Source of the DNA: Candidatus Rokuibacteriota bacterium
Lineage (GTDB): Bacteria; Methylomirabilota; Methylomirabilia; Rokubacteriales; CSP1-6
NCBI GenBank assembly: GCA_003220435.1
Contig: QHSL01000030.1
Coordinates: forward strand, 1 to 34,691
Reading direction: 5' to 3'
Length of the DNA: 34,691 nucleotides
Under the pieces are notes generated by a model. That model did no database searches, had not been told where the DNA came from, and was given only the letters and a program-made list of their open reading frames with translations. Both the position numbers and the translations under genes were made by a program. This document shows, piece by piece, positions 1 through 7,970 of the stretch (positions are counted from its first letter, which is position 1; each line of letters opens with the position of its first letter).

Positions 1-150
1 CTGATGCGGGCCATCGAGCGGTTCGAGTCGGCCGACGAGGCGATCGGCGCCTGCCGCCGGCGGTTCAAGAACCTGCCGGAGCGCCACTTCAGGTCCCTGG
101 AGCTCCTGGTCCGCCAGCACTTCGATCGCCGCTCGCCAGCCGGCGTCTGA
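1..150 (+). CDS. C-terminal end of an unidentified protein (partial)
   Basis: Frame 1 is open from the left edge to a TGA at 148-150, giving 49 residues that start LMRAIERFESADEAIG and end in a basic tail, RRSPAGV. The fragment looks helical and charged and contains an RRRFKN segment. The 5' part lies outside the window, so length, start and function cannot be judged. Codon use (GC-rich third positions) and the pair of hairpins right after the stop support it as a real gene end. I do not recognise the family. Confidence 0.6.
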   Translation: MMRAIERFESADEAIGACRRRFKNLPERHFRSLELLVRQHFDRRSPAGV

Positions 151-162
151 TCCCCCGCGGGG

Positions 163-204
163 ACGAGCCACTGCTCGTGCGGGGATGCGGGGCCTCCCCG
201 CATC
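163..204 (+). terminator. Two tandem hairpins after the first gene; terminator-like
   Basis: Stem 163-168/173-178 (ACGAGC/GCTCGT, 4-nt loop) is followed at once by a perfect 9-bp stem 184-192/196-204 (GATGCGGGG/CCCCGCATC, 3-nt loop). They begin 13 bases after the stop codon at 150. No T tract follows, so this is not a textbook intrinsic terminator. It may end or stabilise the upstream transcript. Confidence 0.4.
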
Positions 205-395
205 GTGGTGACCTCGTCCGCTCGGGCGCACCGCGCCAAGTCCGCGACACCGCGGGCTATCTCGTTTCCCCCGTGTGCGTCACGTCTGGCGTGCGCGTTG
301 CTCTTCGCCGTGAGCGGGCACGGTCCGCATGGAGCGGACGCCGGGGCCCGATCACCGGGACGCCACGACGTCTCGAGCCAGAGAGGGGAAGGGCC

Positions 396-1028
396 ATGAC
401 CAACACACAGCAGCAGACGAGCGGGAGCGGCAGCACCAGGGAGCTGGCGATCCTCGTCGGGATTCTCCTGACGGTCGTCGCCGGGGCCGTCGGAACGTAC
501 TGGATCCACTCCAGAGGGGTAGAGGCGGCGGGCGTCGTCGCAGTGAAGCCCGGCGCCGAGCCGAAGGCCTCGCGGGTCACGGCGCCCGCGCCGCCCGCCG
601 GGGTCTTCCACGCCGACGTGTACTTCGACTTCAAGAGCACGCGCCTGCGCGCCGACGCCGCCAGAGTGCTCCAGGAGACCGCCGGGTTCATGGATCTGGC
701 CAACGCCTGGGTGGTGCTCATCCAGGGCCACACCGACCGACAGGGACCGGCAGAATACAACAGGACCCTCGCCCAGCGGCGTGCGGAGATGGTCAAGCAG
801 TTCCTCGTCGAGCTGGGCGTCCCCGAGGCGTCGATCAGGCTGGTGACGATCGGCTCGGACGGCTCGCTGTGCGACGACCCGAGCAAGGAGTGCCAGCAGC
901 TCAATCGTCGCGTCCATCTCGAGTTCCGCAAGCTCGCCGCCGCCGTCCCTGCCACGACGACGGTGGCCGGGACGAACGGCGGCGACCAGGCCCAGGCCGA
1001 CGCTGCGTCGCCCGCAGGCGACCGCTAG
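396..1028 (+). CDS. OmpA/Pal-like peptidoglycan-binding protein with N-terminal membrane anchor
   Basis: A 210-residue protein. Residues about 15-37 (LAILVGILLTVVAGAVGTYW) form one membrane segment, then comes a Pro/Ala-rich linker, then an OmpA C-terminal domain from about residue 75. The domain starts with VYFDFKSTRL and carries the family core GHTDRQGPAEYNRTLAQRRA, followed by FLVELGVPEASI and RRVHLEF. OmpA-like domains bind peptidoglycan non-covalently through the conserved Asp and Arg of this core, so the protein probably tethers an inner-membrane anchor to the wall. A disordered Ala/Thr tail ends the chain. The ATG at 396 was chosen because GAGAGGGGAAG lies just upstream and the membrane segment then sits at the N-terminus; the frame is open further upstream to 177 but that part looks non-coding. 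It stands alone between two non-coding gaps. The specific role is unknown. Confidence 0.85.
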   Translation: MTNTQQQTSGSGSTRELAILVGILLTVVAGAVGTYWIHSRGVEAAGVVAVKPGAEPKASRVTAPAPPAGVFHADVYFDFKSTRLRADAARVLQETAGFMDLANAWVVLIQGHTDRQGPAEYNRTLAQRRAEMVKQFLVELGVPEASIRLVTIGSDGSLCDDPSKECQQLNRRVHLEFRKLAAAVPATTTVAGTNGGDQAQADAASPAGDR

Positions 1029-1221
1029 TCGCTCGATGGGCGCCGTCTGCACCATCTCCGCCTCGGCGGCCGTCGCCGCCGGGGCGGAGAGCTTGCGCGG
1101 GGCGCTACACCTTGAGTGCTTTCTCGACGAGGCCTGCTGGTCCGACGTGCGCGACGTGAGCGTCGAGGTCGATCGCTGACGTCGCGCGGACCTGGTGCGG
1201 CATGGCGGCCGGCGTCATCTG

Positions 1222-1230
1222 TGCTATAAA
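1222..1230 (+). promoter_or_regulatory. Putative extended -10 promoter element
   Basis: TGC-TATAAA matches an extended -10 (TGn-TATAAT) and is one of the few AT-rich spots in the 254-base gap 1029-1282. It lies about 52 bases ahead of the ATG at 1283, which has its own GAGAGGAGG ribosome site. No convincing -35 is present. It would drive the three-gene group 1283-4446. Confidence 0.3.
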
Positions 1231-1282
1231 GCCTCAAAGCCGCTTCATCTCCGACTGGCGACGGCTGAGAGGAGGCGACACC

Positions 1283-1699
1283 ATGCTCACGACGCTCGCG
1301 TGGGTGTACACGGTCGGGTTCGTCGGCGTCTTCGTGATCACGCACGCTCCCGGATTCACCGACGCCGATGGCTTCCTGTTCGGCCTGTTCAAGATCGATC
1401 CCATCGACGACATCGTCCACTTGCTCTCCGGCCTCGTCGGCGCCGTGCTTGCGCTGTGGGCGCCGCGCTGGATCCGTGTCTACCTCCAGTGGGTGGGCAG
1501 CCTCTACGGGCTCGACGTCGTGATCGGTCTCACGCAGAGCCGGGGACTTCTCGACCTGAGCATCTTCCTGCAGGGCATGGGCACGCCCGATTTCAGCCAG
1601 AAGAACTTCGCGGTGAACCTGCCTCACATCGTGCTCGCCGGGATCGCGCTCGTGTTCGGGTTCCGCAAGAGCCCCATGCCCGCACGTAGTGCAGCGTAG
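1283..1699 (+). CDS. Small DUF4383-like membrane protein
   Basis: A 138-residue protein with about four hydrophobic segments: residues about 3-20, 43-60, 70-86 and 110-127. The segment DPIDDIVHLLSGLVGAVLAL resembles the DUF4383 pattern, in which a short acidic/His helix precedes a Gly-rich membrane helix. DUF4383 proteins are small four-helix membrane proteins of unknown function. The ATG at 1283 was chosen because GAGAGGAGG lies 7 bases upstream; the frame is open back to 1202 but the extra residues do not look coding. Its end overlaps the next gene by 11 bases, which points to translational coupling. Family assignment is from pattern memory only and is moderate. Confidence 0.65.
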   Translation: MLTTLAWVYTVGFVGVFVITHAPGFTDADGFLFGLFKIDPIDDIVHLLSGLVGAVLALWAPRWIRVYLQWVGSLYGLDVVIGLTQSRGLLDLSIFLQGMGTPDFSQKNFAVNLPHIVLAGIALVFGFRKSPMPARSAA

Positions 1700-2816
1700 G
1701 CGTCGACGCCAGCGACAGGGCCTGGCCTTCGTCAAGCTCGCGACCGCGACTGTGGCGGTGCTGGCGCTGCTCGCGGTCGCCTACCCGGCCCGGTTCGTCG
1801 GCGTCCACTGCTATGCCCGGCGCAGCCAACCGATCGCGAGGTCCTTCGAGCTGCTCCGCGCCACGACCGACGTGAAGGGATATTTCCGCGAGGAGGCGCC
1901 GACCTTTCTCACGCTGCCCGAGTGGTACATCGTGTACAGCACGGAGGAGTACGCGAGGTACATCGAATCGCGCCCGCCGAGCCAGTTCCCCCACGTCGAC
2001 GCGATCCGGCAGTACTGGAGCTACTACGCCGACGTGTGTCGGTGGACCAAAGGCGTGTACCGCTTCGACGGCGGCGTCCATCTCATGCTCGCCGTCATCG
2101 GCGCGAGCTTCTCGGTCGAGAACGCGCTCCGCGGCGTCTACGAGGGCACGGTCGGCCGGGTGACGGAGTGGATCGCCGGCTATCACACCGCGGAAGACGC
2201 GTTCGCGCGGCGGATCGCGGGCGAGTACGGCGCGTTCATGCACACGGCGCCGTGGTACGAGTTCCCGTTTGCGGGCAAGCTGACGGCGCTCTGGCGCGAG
2301 ACGCCGCTCTGGGGCCCCGGCTTGATCCGAAAGTGGGAGCGGCGGTTCGCCCTCACCGCCGAATACGGGGTGAAGGCGGTGTACGGGTGGATGATCGGCC
2401 GCTCCACCGGCGCGGTCTACGCACCGGAGGAGCTCGCAATCCACGCGTGGGTCGAGAACGCGCGCGACCGGATCTTCGAGGATCGGCGGGTCCGGCGCAT
2501 CAGGACGCTCGACGCCCGTTCCTATCTTGTCATCCTTCCCCGCTACGAGCCGTTCACGGGGGTCGTCACCACGCTGGTGAAGCAGGGCGTGAGATTCCAT
2601 GACTTCGCCGGCAACGAGACAATCGTCCTCACCGCGATCGCGCCCCGCGGGTGGGACTACCGACTTCCGAGCGGCGAGCTCGTGCTCAGCGCGACGATGC
2701 TCACGAACCCGGCGGTGAAGCGGATCGCGGTGAAGGCGCCGGTGGCCTCGCTGCACGCGATCCTGGCGGGCCTGGAGAGGAGCGGCGTAATCCTCGAACA
2801 CCTGTACGACTACTGA
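1689..2816 (+). CDS. Membrane-anchored protein of unknown function
   Basis: A 375-residue protein beginning with GTG and a very basic stretch (RRRRRQRQG), then one hydrophobic segment at about residues 17-33 (TVAVLALLAVAY). The remainder is soluble and rich in aromatics, for example LPEWYIVYSTEEYARYIE, YWSYYADVCRW and HTAPWYEFPF. I do not recognise a domain or catalytic motif. The basic-then-hydrophobic start suggests an inner-membrane anchor with the bulk outside the cytoplasm. It overlaps the preceding DUF4383-like gene by 11 bases and is followed 19 bases later by an FAD oxidase that also has an N-terminal anchor, so the three are probably co-transcribed and could act together at the membrane. 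The well-kept reading frame and codon use argue for a real gene. Confidence 0.75.
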   Translation: MQRRRRRQRQGLAFVKLATATVAVLALLAVAYPARFVGVHCYARRSQPIARSFELLRATTDVKGYFREEAPTFLTLPEWYIVYSTEEYARYIESRPPSQFPHVDAIRQYWSYYADVCRWTKGVYRFDGGVHLMLAVIGASFSVENALRGVYEGTVGRVTEWIAGYHTAEDAFARRIAGEYGAFMHTAPWYEFPFAGKLTALWRETPLWGPGLIRKWERRFALTAEYGVKAVYGWMIGRSTGAVYAPEELAIHAWVENARDRIFEDRRVRRIRTLDARSYLVILPRYEPFTGVVTTLVKQGVRFHDFAGNETIVLTAIAPRGWDYRLPSGELVLSATMLTNPAVKRIAVKAPVASLHAILAGLERSGVILEHLYDY

Positions 2817-2835
2817 GCCGGGGACGGCGCGTGCC

Positions 2836-4446
2836 GTGATCGTGTGGACCAGGCTCAGACGGGTGCTCGCGAGACCGCTCGTGATCGCCCTGCTCCTGTT
2901 CGTGATCGTCGCCGCCGTCGCCCTGCGGAAGGCCCTCCTCTTCGCCGCGGATCCCGTGGGCGAGAAAGACTGCCCGCCGGTGTCGCCGGCCGGCTCCGGC
3001 CCGGCGCGGCCCGATCGGCCGATCCCCGCGCCCGCGTCGCTGGTCTGGGTGCAGCGGGGCGGCACCGTGAACGACGCGAGCTGTCTGAGCCGCACGGCCG
3101 TCTACGGCGTCGTGGCGGTCCGCGAGGTCGACGACGTCCGCGCCGCGCTCCAGTTCGCCCGCGATAACGGCCTGAAGGTCTCCGTCGCGGGTGTCCGGCA
3201 CAGCATGGGCGGCCAGGCCTTCGCCCGCAACGCGCTCGTGCTGGACATGACGCGGCTCAACCGGATGTCGCTCGACGCGCGGAGCGCGACGTTGACCGTG
3301 CAGAGCGGCGCCACCTGGCACGCCATCCAGAAGTTCCTGCACCCGAGGTTCGCCGTGCTGGCGATGCAGTCGACCGACATCTTCACCGTCGGCGGCTCGA
3401 TCTCCGTGAACGCCCATGGCATGGACCATCAGGCCGGCTCGGTCGGGGGGACGATCCGCTCGATGCACGTCATGCTCGCCGACGGCTCCGTGCAGCACCT
3501 GAGCCCGACGGAGAATCCGCGGCTTTTCAACCTGGTCGTGGGCGGCTACGGCTTGTTCGGCGTCATCCTCGACGCCGACCTCGAGGTCACCGACAACCCC
3601 GTCTACCGCTCGGAGCGGAGAGTCATCGGCTACCGCGACTTCCCCGCGGTCTTCGACAACGAGATCCGACCCGAAGCCCGATACGAGCTGATGTATGGCC
3701 ACCTCTCGACGGCTCCGCAGTCGTTCCTGGAGGAGATGCTCCTCTACACCTATCGACGGGCCGACGGGCGCGGCGCCGACATTCCGCCGCTCGGCGAGGT
3801 GCGCGCGGTGAAGCTCCGGCGGCTGGTCTTCAACCTCGCCAAGCAGGGGACGCTGCCGATGCGCCTCAAGTGGCTCGCCGAGAAGTACGTCGAGCCCAGG
3901 CTCGGATCCTGCCCGGTCAGCCGGAACCAGGCGCTGGCCGAGGGCGAGGCGTGCCTGGTGTCGCGCAATCACCCGATGCACGACTCGGTGCGCTACCTCA
4001 AGAACGCGCTCGAGGACGAGACCGACATCCTGCAGGAGTACTTCGTGCCGCACGCCCAGTTCGTCGCGTTCGTCGACGGCCTACGGGCGGCGCTCATGGC
4101 CCACCGCGCCAACGTCTTGAACGCGTCCGTGCGCGTCGTGCGCCGCGAGGACAACGTGCTGACGTACGCGCCGACCGAGATGTTCGCGGTCGTGCTCTAT
4201 CTGAACCAGACCACCGACGCCGCGGGCGATGCACGGATGCGCTCGCTGACCAGCGAGCTGATCGATCTGGCCGCGCGCATGGGCGGCACCTTCTTCCTGC
4301 CCTACCAGCTGCACTACACGGCCGCGCAGCTGCAGCGGTCGTATCCGAGCGTGACCGAGTTCTTTGCGGCCAAGCGTCAGCTCGATCCGACCGGCCTGCT
4401 CACCAACACCTTTTACGAGACTTACGCGCCCACGCCGAGCGGCTAA
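2836..4446 (+). CDS. Membrane-anchored FAD-linked oxidase (VAO/PCMH, aldonolactone-oxidase-like)
   Basis: A 536-residue protein. Residues about 14-31 (PLVIALLLFVIVAAVALR) form an N-terminal membrane anchor. From about residue 90 comes an FAD_binding_4 (PCMH) domain: VAVREVDDVRAAL, VSVAGVRHSMGGQAF, VLDMTRLNRM, VQSGATWHAIQ, GGSISVNAHGMDHQAG and VGGYGLFGVILDADLEV. His122 in RHSMGG sits where lactone oxidases of this family carry a covalently bound flavin, but covalent binding here is inferred. The C-terminal half (FFLPYQLHY, KRQLDPTGLL) matches the substrate domain of aldonolactone oxidases and DprE1-like enzymes. The likely role is oxidation of a sugar, lactone or alcohol at the membrane. GTG 2836 is the start that keeps the anchor N-terminal. 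It follows the unknown gene by 19 bases. The substrate is unknown. Confidence 0.85.
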   Translation: MIVWTRLRRVLARPLVIALLLFVIVAAVALRKALLFAADPVGEKDCPPVSPAGSGPARPDRPIPAPASLVWVQRGGTVNDASCLSRTAVYGVVAVREVDDVRAALQFARDNGLKVSVAGVRHSMGGQAFARNALVLDMTRLNRMSLDARSATLTVQSGATWHAIQKFLHPRFAVLAMQSTDIFTVGGSISVNAHGMDHQAGSVGGTIRSMHVMLADGSVQHLSPTENPRLFNLVVGGYGLFGVILDADLEVTDNPVYRSERRVIGYRDFPAVFDNEIRPEARYELMYGHLSTAPQSFLEEMLLYTYRRADGRGADIPPLGEVRAVKLRRLVFNLAKQGTLPMRLKWLAEKYVEPRLGSCPVSRNQALAEGEACLVSRNHPMHDSVRYLKNALEDETDILQEYFVPHAQFVAFVDGLRAALMAHRANVLNASVRVVRREDNVLTYAPTEMFAVVLYLNQTTDAAGDARMRSLTSELIDLAARMGGTFFLPYQLHYTAAQLQRSYPSVTEFFAAKRQLDPTGLLTNTFYETYAPTPSG

Positions 4447-4480
4447 CGCCGAGGACCGCCGCTTCCTATTTCGGGGCCCC

Positions 4481-5512
4481 TCACCTGATCAATGCCCAGG
4501 CCGAATCGGCGAGCGGGCGGGCGCGCCGCCCGCGTTCCTCTGCATTCGGGTCGTTCGCGGTGCCGGCGACCACGCGCCCCATGATCCCCTGCGCGATCGC
4601 CGCCAGCCGGAACATCGCGAACGCCAGACAGAACTTCCAGTCGGCGATGGCGGCACGCCCGGCTCGCCGGCAGTAGGTCGCGACGTAGTCCTGCTCGCTG
4701 GGGATTCCCAGCTCGCCGAGGTTCTTGTCGGCCAGCCCCTCCCATTCGCGCGTGAAGCGGTACGGCAGGCAGAAGTACGCGAGGTCCGCGAGAGGGTGAC
4801 CGAGCGTCGAGAGCTCCCAGTCGAGCACGGCGACGACGCGCGGCTCCGTCGGATGAACGATGACGTTCCCGAGCCGAAAGTCGCCGTGGACGAGCCCGGT
4901 CTCGTCGCCGGTCGGGATGTGCTCGGGCAGCCACGGGATCAACCGCTCCATCGACTCGATCTTCTCCGTCTCGGACGCCCGGTACTGCTGGGTCCAGCGG
5001 TGGATCTGGCGGGCGAAGTAGTTGCCCGGGCGCCCGAAGTCCGCGAGCCCGAGCGCCCGCCAGTCGGTCGTGTGCAGGCGCGCCAGCACGTCGTTGAGCG
5101 AGTCGTAGATCAGCCCACGCTCGCGCGGGGTCACGTCGGGGATCGCCGGATCGGTGATGACGCGGCCGTGCACGCAGTCCATGACGTAGAACGCCGTACC
5201 GATGACCGTCTCGTCCTCGCAGAGCGCGAACGTGCGCGGCACCGGGAACCCGGTCTTCACCAGCGCGGTGATCACCCGGTACTCGCGGTCCACCGCATGC
5301 GCCGAGGGCAGCAGCTTGCCCGGCGGCTTCCGACGAAGCACGTACTCCCCCCCGCCGGCCGAGAGATGATAGGTCGGGTTGGACTGGCCGCCGCGGAACT
5401 GGCGAACCGTCAGGGGTCCGACGAAGCCCTCCACGTGCCCGCGCATGTAGCGCTCGAGCGCGGCCACGTCGAATCGGTGCGCATCACGGACCTCCGCGGT
5501 CTGCGCGATCAT
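4481..5512 (-). CDS. APH-family phosphotransferase, ACAD10/LvaA-like kinase
   Basis: A 343-residue protein of the aminoglycoside/choline phosphotransferase fold. Visible motifs: RQFRGGQSNPTYHL (nucleotide loop), YVLRRKPPG (ATP-binding Lys), HGDFRLGN (catalytic loop with Asp) and VLDWELSTLGHPLADLAY (metal-binding Asp). The RGGQSNPTY and LDWELSTLG forms are typical of the subgroup linked to acyl-CoA dehydrogenases: the N-terminal half of animal ACAD10/11 and bacterial LvaA. These phosphorylate 4-hydroxyacyl-CoA before an ACAD acts. Drug resistance is unlikely. An ACAD of the matching type lies about 10 kb away at 15283-16491. It is convergent with the FAD oxidase upstream in the window and is followed on its 5' side by a TPR gene on the same strand. 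Start ATG at 5512; a GGAGGGG lies about 15 bases further upstream. Confidence 0.85.
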   Translation of the reverse strand: MIAQTAEVRDAHRFDVAALERYMRGHVEGFVGPLTVRQFRGGQSNPTYHLSAGGGEYVLRRKPPGKLLPSAHAVDREYRVITALVKTGFPVPRTFALCEDETVIGTAFYVMDCVHGRVITDPAIPDVTPRERGLIYDSLNDVLARLHTTDWRALGLADFGRPGNYFARQIHRWTQQYRASETEKIESMERLIPWLPEHIPTGDETGLVHGDFRLGNVIVHPTEPRVVAVLDWELSTLGHPLADLAYFCLPYRFTREWEGLADKNLGELGIPSEQDYVATYCRRAGRAAIADWKFCLAFAMFRLAAIAQGIMGRVVAGTANDPNAEERGRRARPLADSAWALIR

Positions 5513-5568
5513 TCCGTCGGCCTCACCCCTCCAGCTATAGCCGCACGATCCCAGTCGGCGCGCACGAC

Positions 5569-6045
5569 CTAGTGTCCGTTGCCCCGCACCGCTTCGCCGA
5601 GCGCCGCAGCCAGGTTGTGGCGCACGCCGCCCAGGCGGGGATGTACGACGAGAGCACGCCGGAACATCGCCGCCGCCTCGCGATGCCGGCCGAGCGCCAT
5701 GTAGCAGAGCCCCTGGCCAGACAGCGCGCCGAAGTGATGCGGGTTCCGCCTGAGGGTCTCCTGGCAGTCGGCGATCGAGCCTTCGTAGTTCTCGGCCACA
5801 AAGCGGACCGTCGCGCGCTTGTTCCAGCCCTCGGCGAACGCCGGCGCCCGCCCGATCAGGCGGGCGAAGATCGCCTCCGCTTCGACGAGGTCACGCCGCT
5901 CGATCATCGCGATGCCCTCTCGCAGCAGCGCGTCCAGCTCGTGGTCCCCCGAGCGGTGCCACATCTCCCACAGCACGCCTTCGGCGCGCGCGGCGGCCAC
6001 CGCGTCGTTGCCGCGCAGGGCGCTCAGGGCCTCGTCCTCGGTCAT
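5569..6045 (-). CDS. TPR-repeat protein
   Basis: A 158-residue protein made largely of tetratricopeptide repeats from about residue 40: ELDALLREGIAMIERRDLVEAEAIFARLIGRAP, then the repeat around WNKRATVRFVAENYEGSI, then one around LSGQGLCYMALGRHREAAAMF, ending in HNLAAALGEAV. TPR units build a helical scaffold for protein-protein contacts; no enzymatic motif is present and no signal peptide is seen, so it is probably cytoplasmic. The ATG at 6045 has AGGGAC upstream; a TTG at 6084 would add 13 residues and is less likely. It is divergent from the SDR at 6163, with repeat copy A between them. The partner is unknown. Confidence 0.8.
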   Translation of the reverse strand: MTEDEALSALRGNDAVAAARAEGVLWEMWHRSGDHELDALLREGIAMIERRDLVEAEAIFARLIGRAPAFAEGWNKRATVRFVAENYEGSIADCQETLRRNPHHFGALSGQGLCYMALGRHREAAAMFRRALVVHPRLGGVRHNLAAALGEAVRGNGH

Positions 6046-6102
6046 GGCGTCCCTAAGCTTGCGTCGGTCCGGCGCCAAGAGCAAGATGGAGCGCCTGACG
6101 TG

Positions 6103-6160
6103 GTGCGCGCCGCAGGCCGTCGCAGGGCTGGGGCCCCGCCGGCCGAGACGTGGCTACAAA
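6103..6160 (+). repeat. Hairpin-forming intergenic repeat, copy A
   Basis: 58 bases that match copy B (13505-13562) at 53 positions and share the core GGGCTGGGGCCCCGCCGGCC with copy C (15214-15265). The core folds as GGCCG-TC-GC(A/G)GGGC-TGGG-GCCCCGC-CGGCC; copy A has one mismatch in the inner stem. The stem ends 18 bases before the ATG at 6163, and no clear ribosome site lies between. Confidence 0.85.
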
Positions 6161-6162
6161 TT

Positions 6163-6915
6163 ATGGACGGGCGCTTCTCCGGCAAGGTCGTGGTCGTCAC
6201 CGGCGGGGCGGGCGGCATCGGACGCGCCGCCGCGGTGCGCTTCGCCTCCGAGGGCGCGCGCGTCGTCCTGGTCGATCTCGCCGCGCCGGCGCTCGCGCTC
6301 AGCGTGGCGGCGGTCGAGCGAGCGGGCGGCGAGGTCCTGGCCGTGGAGGCCGACGTCACGAAGCTCGCCCACGTCGAGCGCTACGCCACCGCCGCGGTCA
6401 AGGCGTTCGGCGGGATCGACGTCTTCTTCAACAACGCGGGCGTCCTCGGCGCCCTCAAGCCGCTCGTCGACTACCCGGAGGACGTCTTCGACCGCGTGAT
6501 CGCCGTGAATCTGAAGGGCGTGTGGCTCGGGATGAAGGTCGTGACACCGCTCCTCCGGGCGCGCGGCGGCGGCGCCATCGTCAACACCGCCTCGATCGCG
6601 GGGCTCCGCGGCTCACCCAACATCATCGCCTACACCGCGAGCAAGCACGCGGTGGTGGGCATGACGCGCGCCGCCTCGCTCGAGCTGGCGCGCCACGGGA
6701 TCCGCGTCAACGCCGTGTGCCCGGCCCCCATCGAAACGCCGATGGCCCAGCAGCTCGACACCGAGATGAGGCGCGAGCGGCTCACCGCCACGATCCCGAT
6801 GCGACGCTACGGCTCCCCCGACGAGGTCGCCGCGCTCGTCGCGTTCCTGGCCAGCTCCGACGCGACGTACGTCACCGGCGCGATCTACACCGTCGACGGC
6901 GGCGCGATGGCGTGA
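6163..6915 (+). CDS. SDR family NAD(P)-dependent oxidoreductase
   Basis: A 250-residue classical short-chain dehydrogenase. Motifs in order: cofactor loop TGGAGGIG (about residues 14-21), adenine-ring region ADVT, NNAG (about 88-91), catalytic Ser in NTASIAG, the Tyr/Lys pair in AYTASKHAVVG, then VNAVCPAPIETPM and the C-terminal VTGAIYTVDGG. The usual PG after VNAVC is PA here, a mild change. It reduces or oxidises a hydroxyl/carbonyl group with NAD(P)(H); the substrate is not predictable. The ATG at 6163 (MDGRFSGKVVVVTGG) was chosen because it gives the normal SDR N-terminus; the frame is open far upstream but that is shadow sequence. It overlaps the next gene by 4 bases (GTGA), so the two are coupled. 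Repeat copy A sits directly before it. Confidence 0.9.
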   Translation: MDGRFSGKVVVVTGGAGGIGRAAAVRFASEGARVVLVDLAAPALALSVAAVERAGGEVLAVEADVTKLAHVERYATAAVKAFGGIDVFFNNAGVLGALKPLVDYPEDVFDRVIAVNLKGVWLGMKVVTPLLRARGGGAIVNTASIAGLRGSPNIIAYTASKHAVVGMTRAASLELARHGIRVNAVCPAPIETPMAQQLDTEMRRERLTATIPMRRYGSPDEVAALVAFLASSDATYVTGAIYTVDGGAMA

Positions 6916-7811
6916 TCGTCGCGGTCACCGGCTCGAGCGGGCTCGTCGGCTCGGCGCTGGTGTCCTTTCTCTCGACCCGCGGGGATCGCGTGATCTCGCT
7001 GGTGCGCCGCGAGCCGCGGCCGGGCGAAGACGCGCTTCGCTGGGACCCCGCCTCCGGCGCGATCGCGGCGGCGGGTCCCGCGACCGCCGACGCCGTCGTC
7101 CACCTCGCCGGAGAGAACGTGGCCGCGGGCCGCTGGACGGCGGCTCGGAAGGCACGGATTCGCGAGAGCCGGGTGGCCGCCACCGCGCGCCTGGTCGACA
7201 CGCTCTCCCGCGCCGCCGCGCCGCCCCGCGTTCTGGTCTGCGCCTCAGCGATTGGCTACTACGGCGACCGCCGCGACGAGCTGCTCACGGAGCAGAGCGC
7301 GCCCGGCACGGGATTCCTGGCCCAGGTGTGCCGCGAGTGGGAGGCGGCGAGCGCGGCAGCGGCGGCGCGCGGCATCCGCGTCGTCAACTTGCGAATCGGG
7401 CTCGTGCTGAGCCCCGCCGGCGGCGGCCTGGCCAAGATGCTGACGCCGTTTCGGCTGGGCCTCGGCGGCGTCATCGGGGGGGGCGGCCAGTGGATAAGCT
7501 GGATCGCCCTCGCGGACATGATCGACGCGATCGGTCACGCGCTCGCGACCGACTCGCTTCGCGGTCCCGTCAATGCGGTCGCGCCGACGCCCGTGACCAA
7601 CGCCGAGTTCACCCGGACGCTCGCCCGCGTGCTGGGGCGCCCCGCGCTCCTGCCCATTCCGGCCTTCGCGGCGCGCCTGGCCTTCGGCGAGATGGCCGAC
7701 GCGCTCCTGCTCACGAGCCAGCGCGTGGTGCCGGCGCGGCTCCAGGCGAGCGGCTTCACGTTTCGGCACCCCACCCTCGAAGGCGCTCTCCGCCACGAGC
7801 TCGGCCGCTGA
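6912..7811 (+). CDS. TIGR01777 family epimerase-like protein (YfcH/SulA type)
   Basis: A 299-residue extended-SDR protein. It has an N-terminal nucleotide loop VTGSSGLVGSALV, the family hallmark HLAGENVAAGRW, SAIGYYG, then RIGLVLSP, GGQWISWIALADM and the C-terminal DUF1731-like region (VTNAEFTRTLARVLGRP to GFTFRHPTLEGALRHEL). Members are NAD(P)-binding proteins with an epimerase fold and no settled substrate. It starts with GTG at 6912, overlapping the stop of the upstream SDR by 4 bases, so translation is likely coupled. It ends tail to tail with the aminopeptidase gene; the 159-base gap 7812-7970 holds no gene that I can support. Confidence 0.88.
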   Translation: MIVAVTGSSGLVGSALVSFLSTRGDRVISLVRREPRPGEDALRWDPASGAIAAAGPATADAVVHLAGENVAAGRWTAARKARIRESRVAATARLVDTLSRAAAPPRVLVCASAIGYYGDRRDELLTEQSAPGTGFLAQVCREWEAASAAAAARGIRVVNLRIGLVLSPAGGGLAKMLTPFRLGLGGVIGGGGQWISWIALADMIDAIGHALATDSLRGPVNAVAPTPVTNAEFTRTLARVLGRPALLPIPAFAARLAFGEMADALLLTSQRVVPARLQASGFTFRHPTLEGALRHELGR

Positions 7812-7970
7812 CGGCGCCGTCGCGAACCCGAGCGTCACCGCTGAGTAGTCGGCCCGAGCTCTCGCCTCGGCGCCGCGGTCCTCGCATCGCCCGTGTTCGG
7901 CGTTCCCGTCGGCTCGATCAACAGGAGGCGCGTCTCTTCGTCCGCGGGAGCGATGGAACGGGTGTTCGCG

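Noticed and set aside
11-22. GGTTCGAGTCGG, resembling a tRNA T-arm
   Set aside because: It lies inside a coding frame and there are no matching acceptor, D or anticodon arms around it.
1036-1179. A 47-codon ATG-to-TGA frame in the gap after the OmpA-like gene
   Set aside because: No ribosome site, two isolated Cys/Trp-rich stretches, no recognisable motif; open frames of this size are common in GC-rich non-coding DNA.
4481-5512. Aminoglycoside resistance phosphotransferase
   Set aside because: The motifs RGGQSNPTY and LDWELSTLG are those of the ACAD-associated kinase subgroup, and the context is metabolic.
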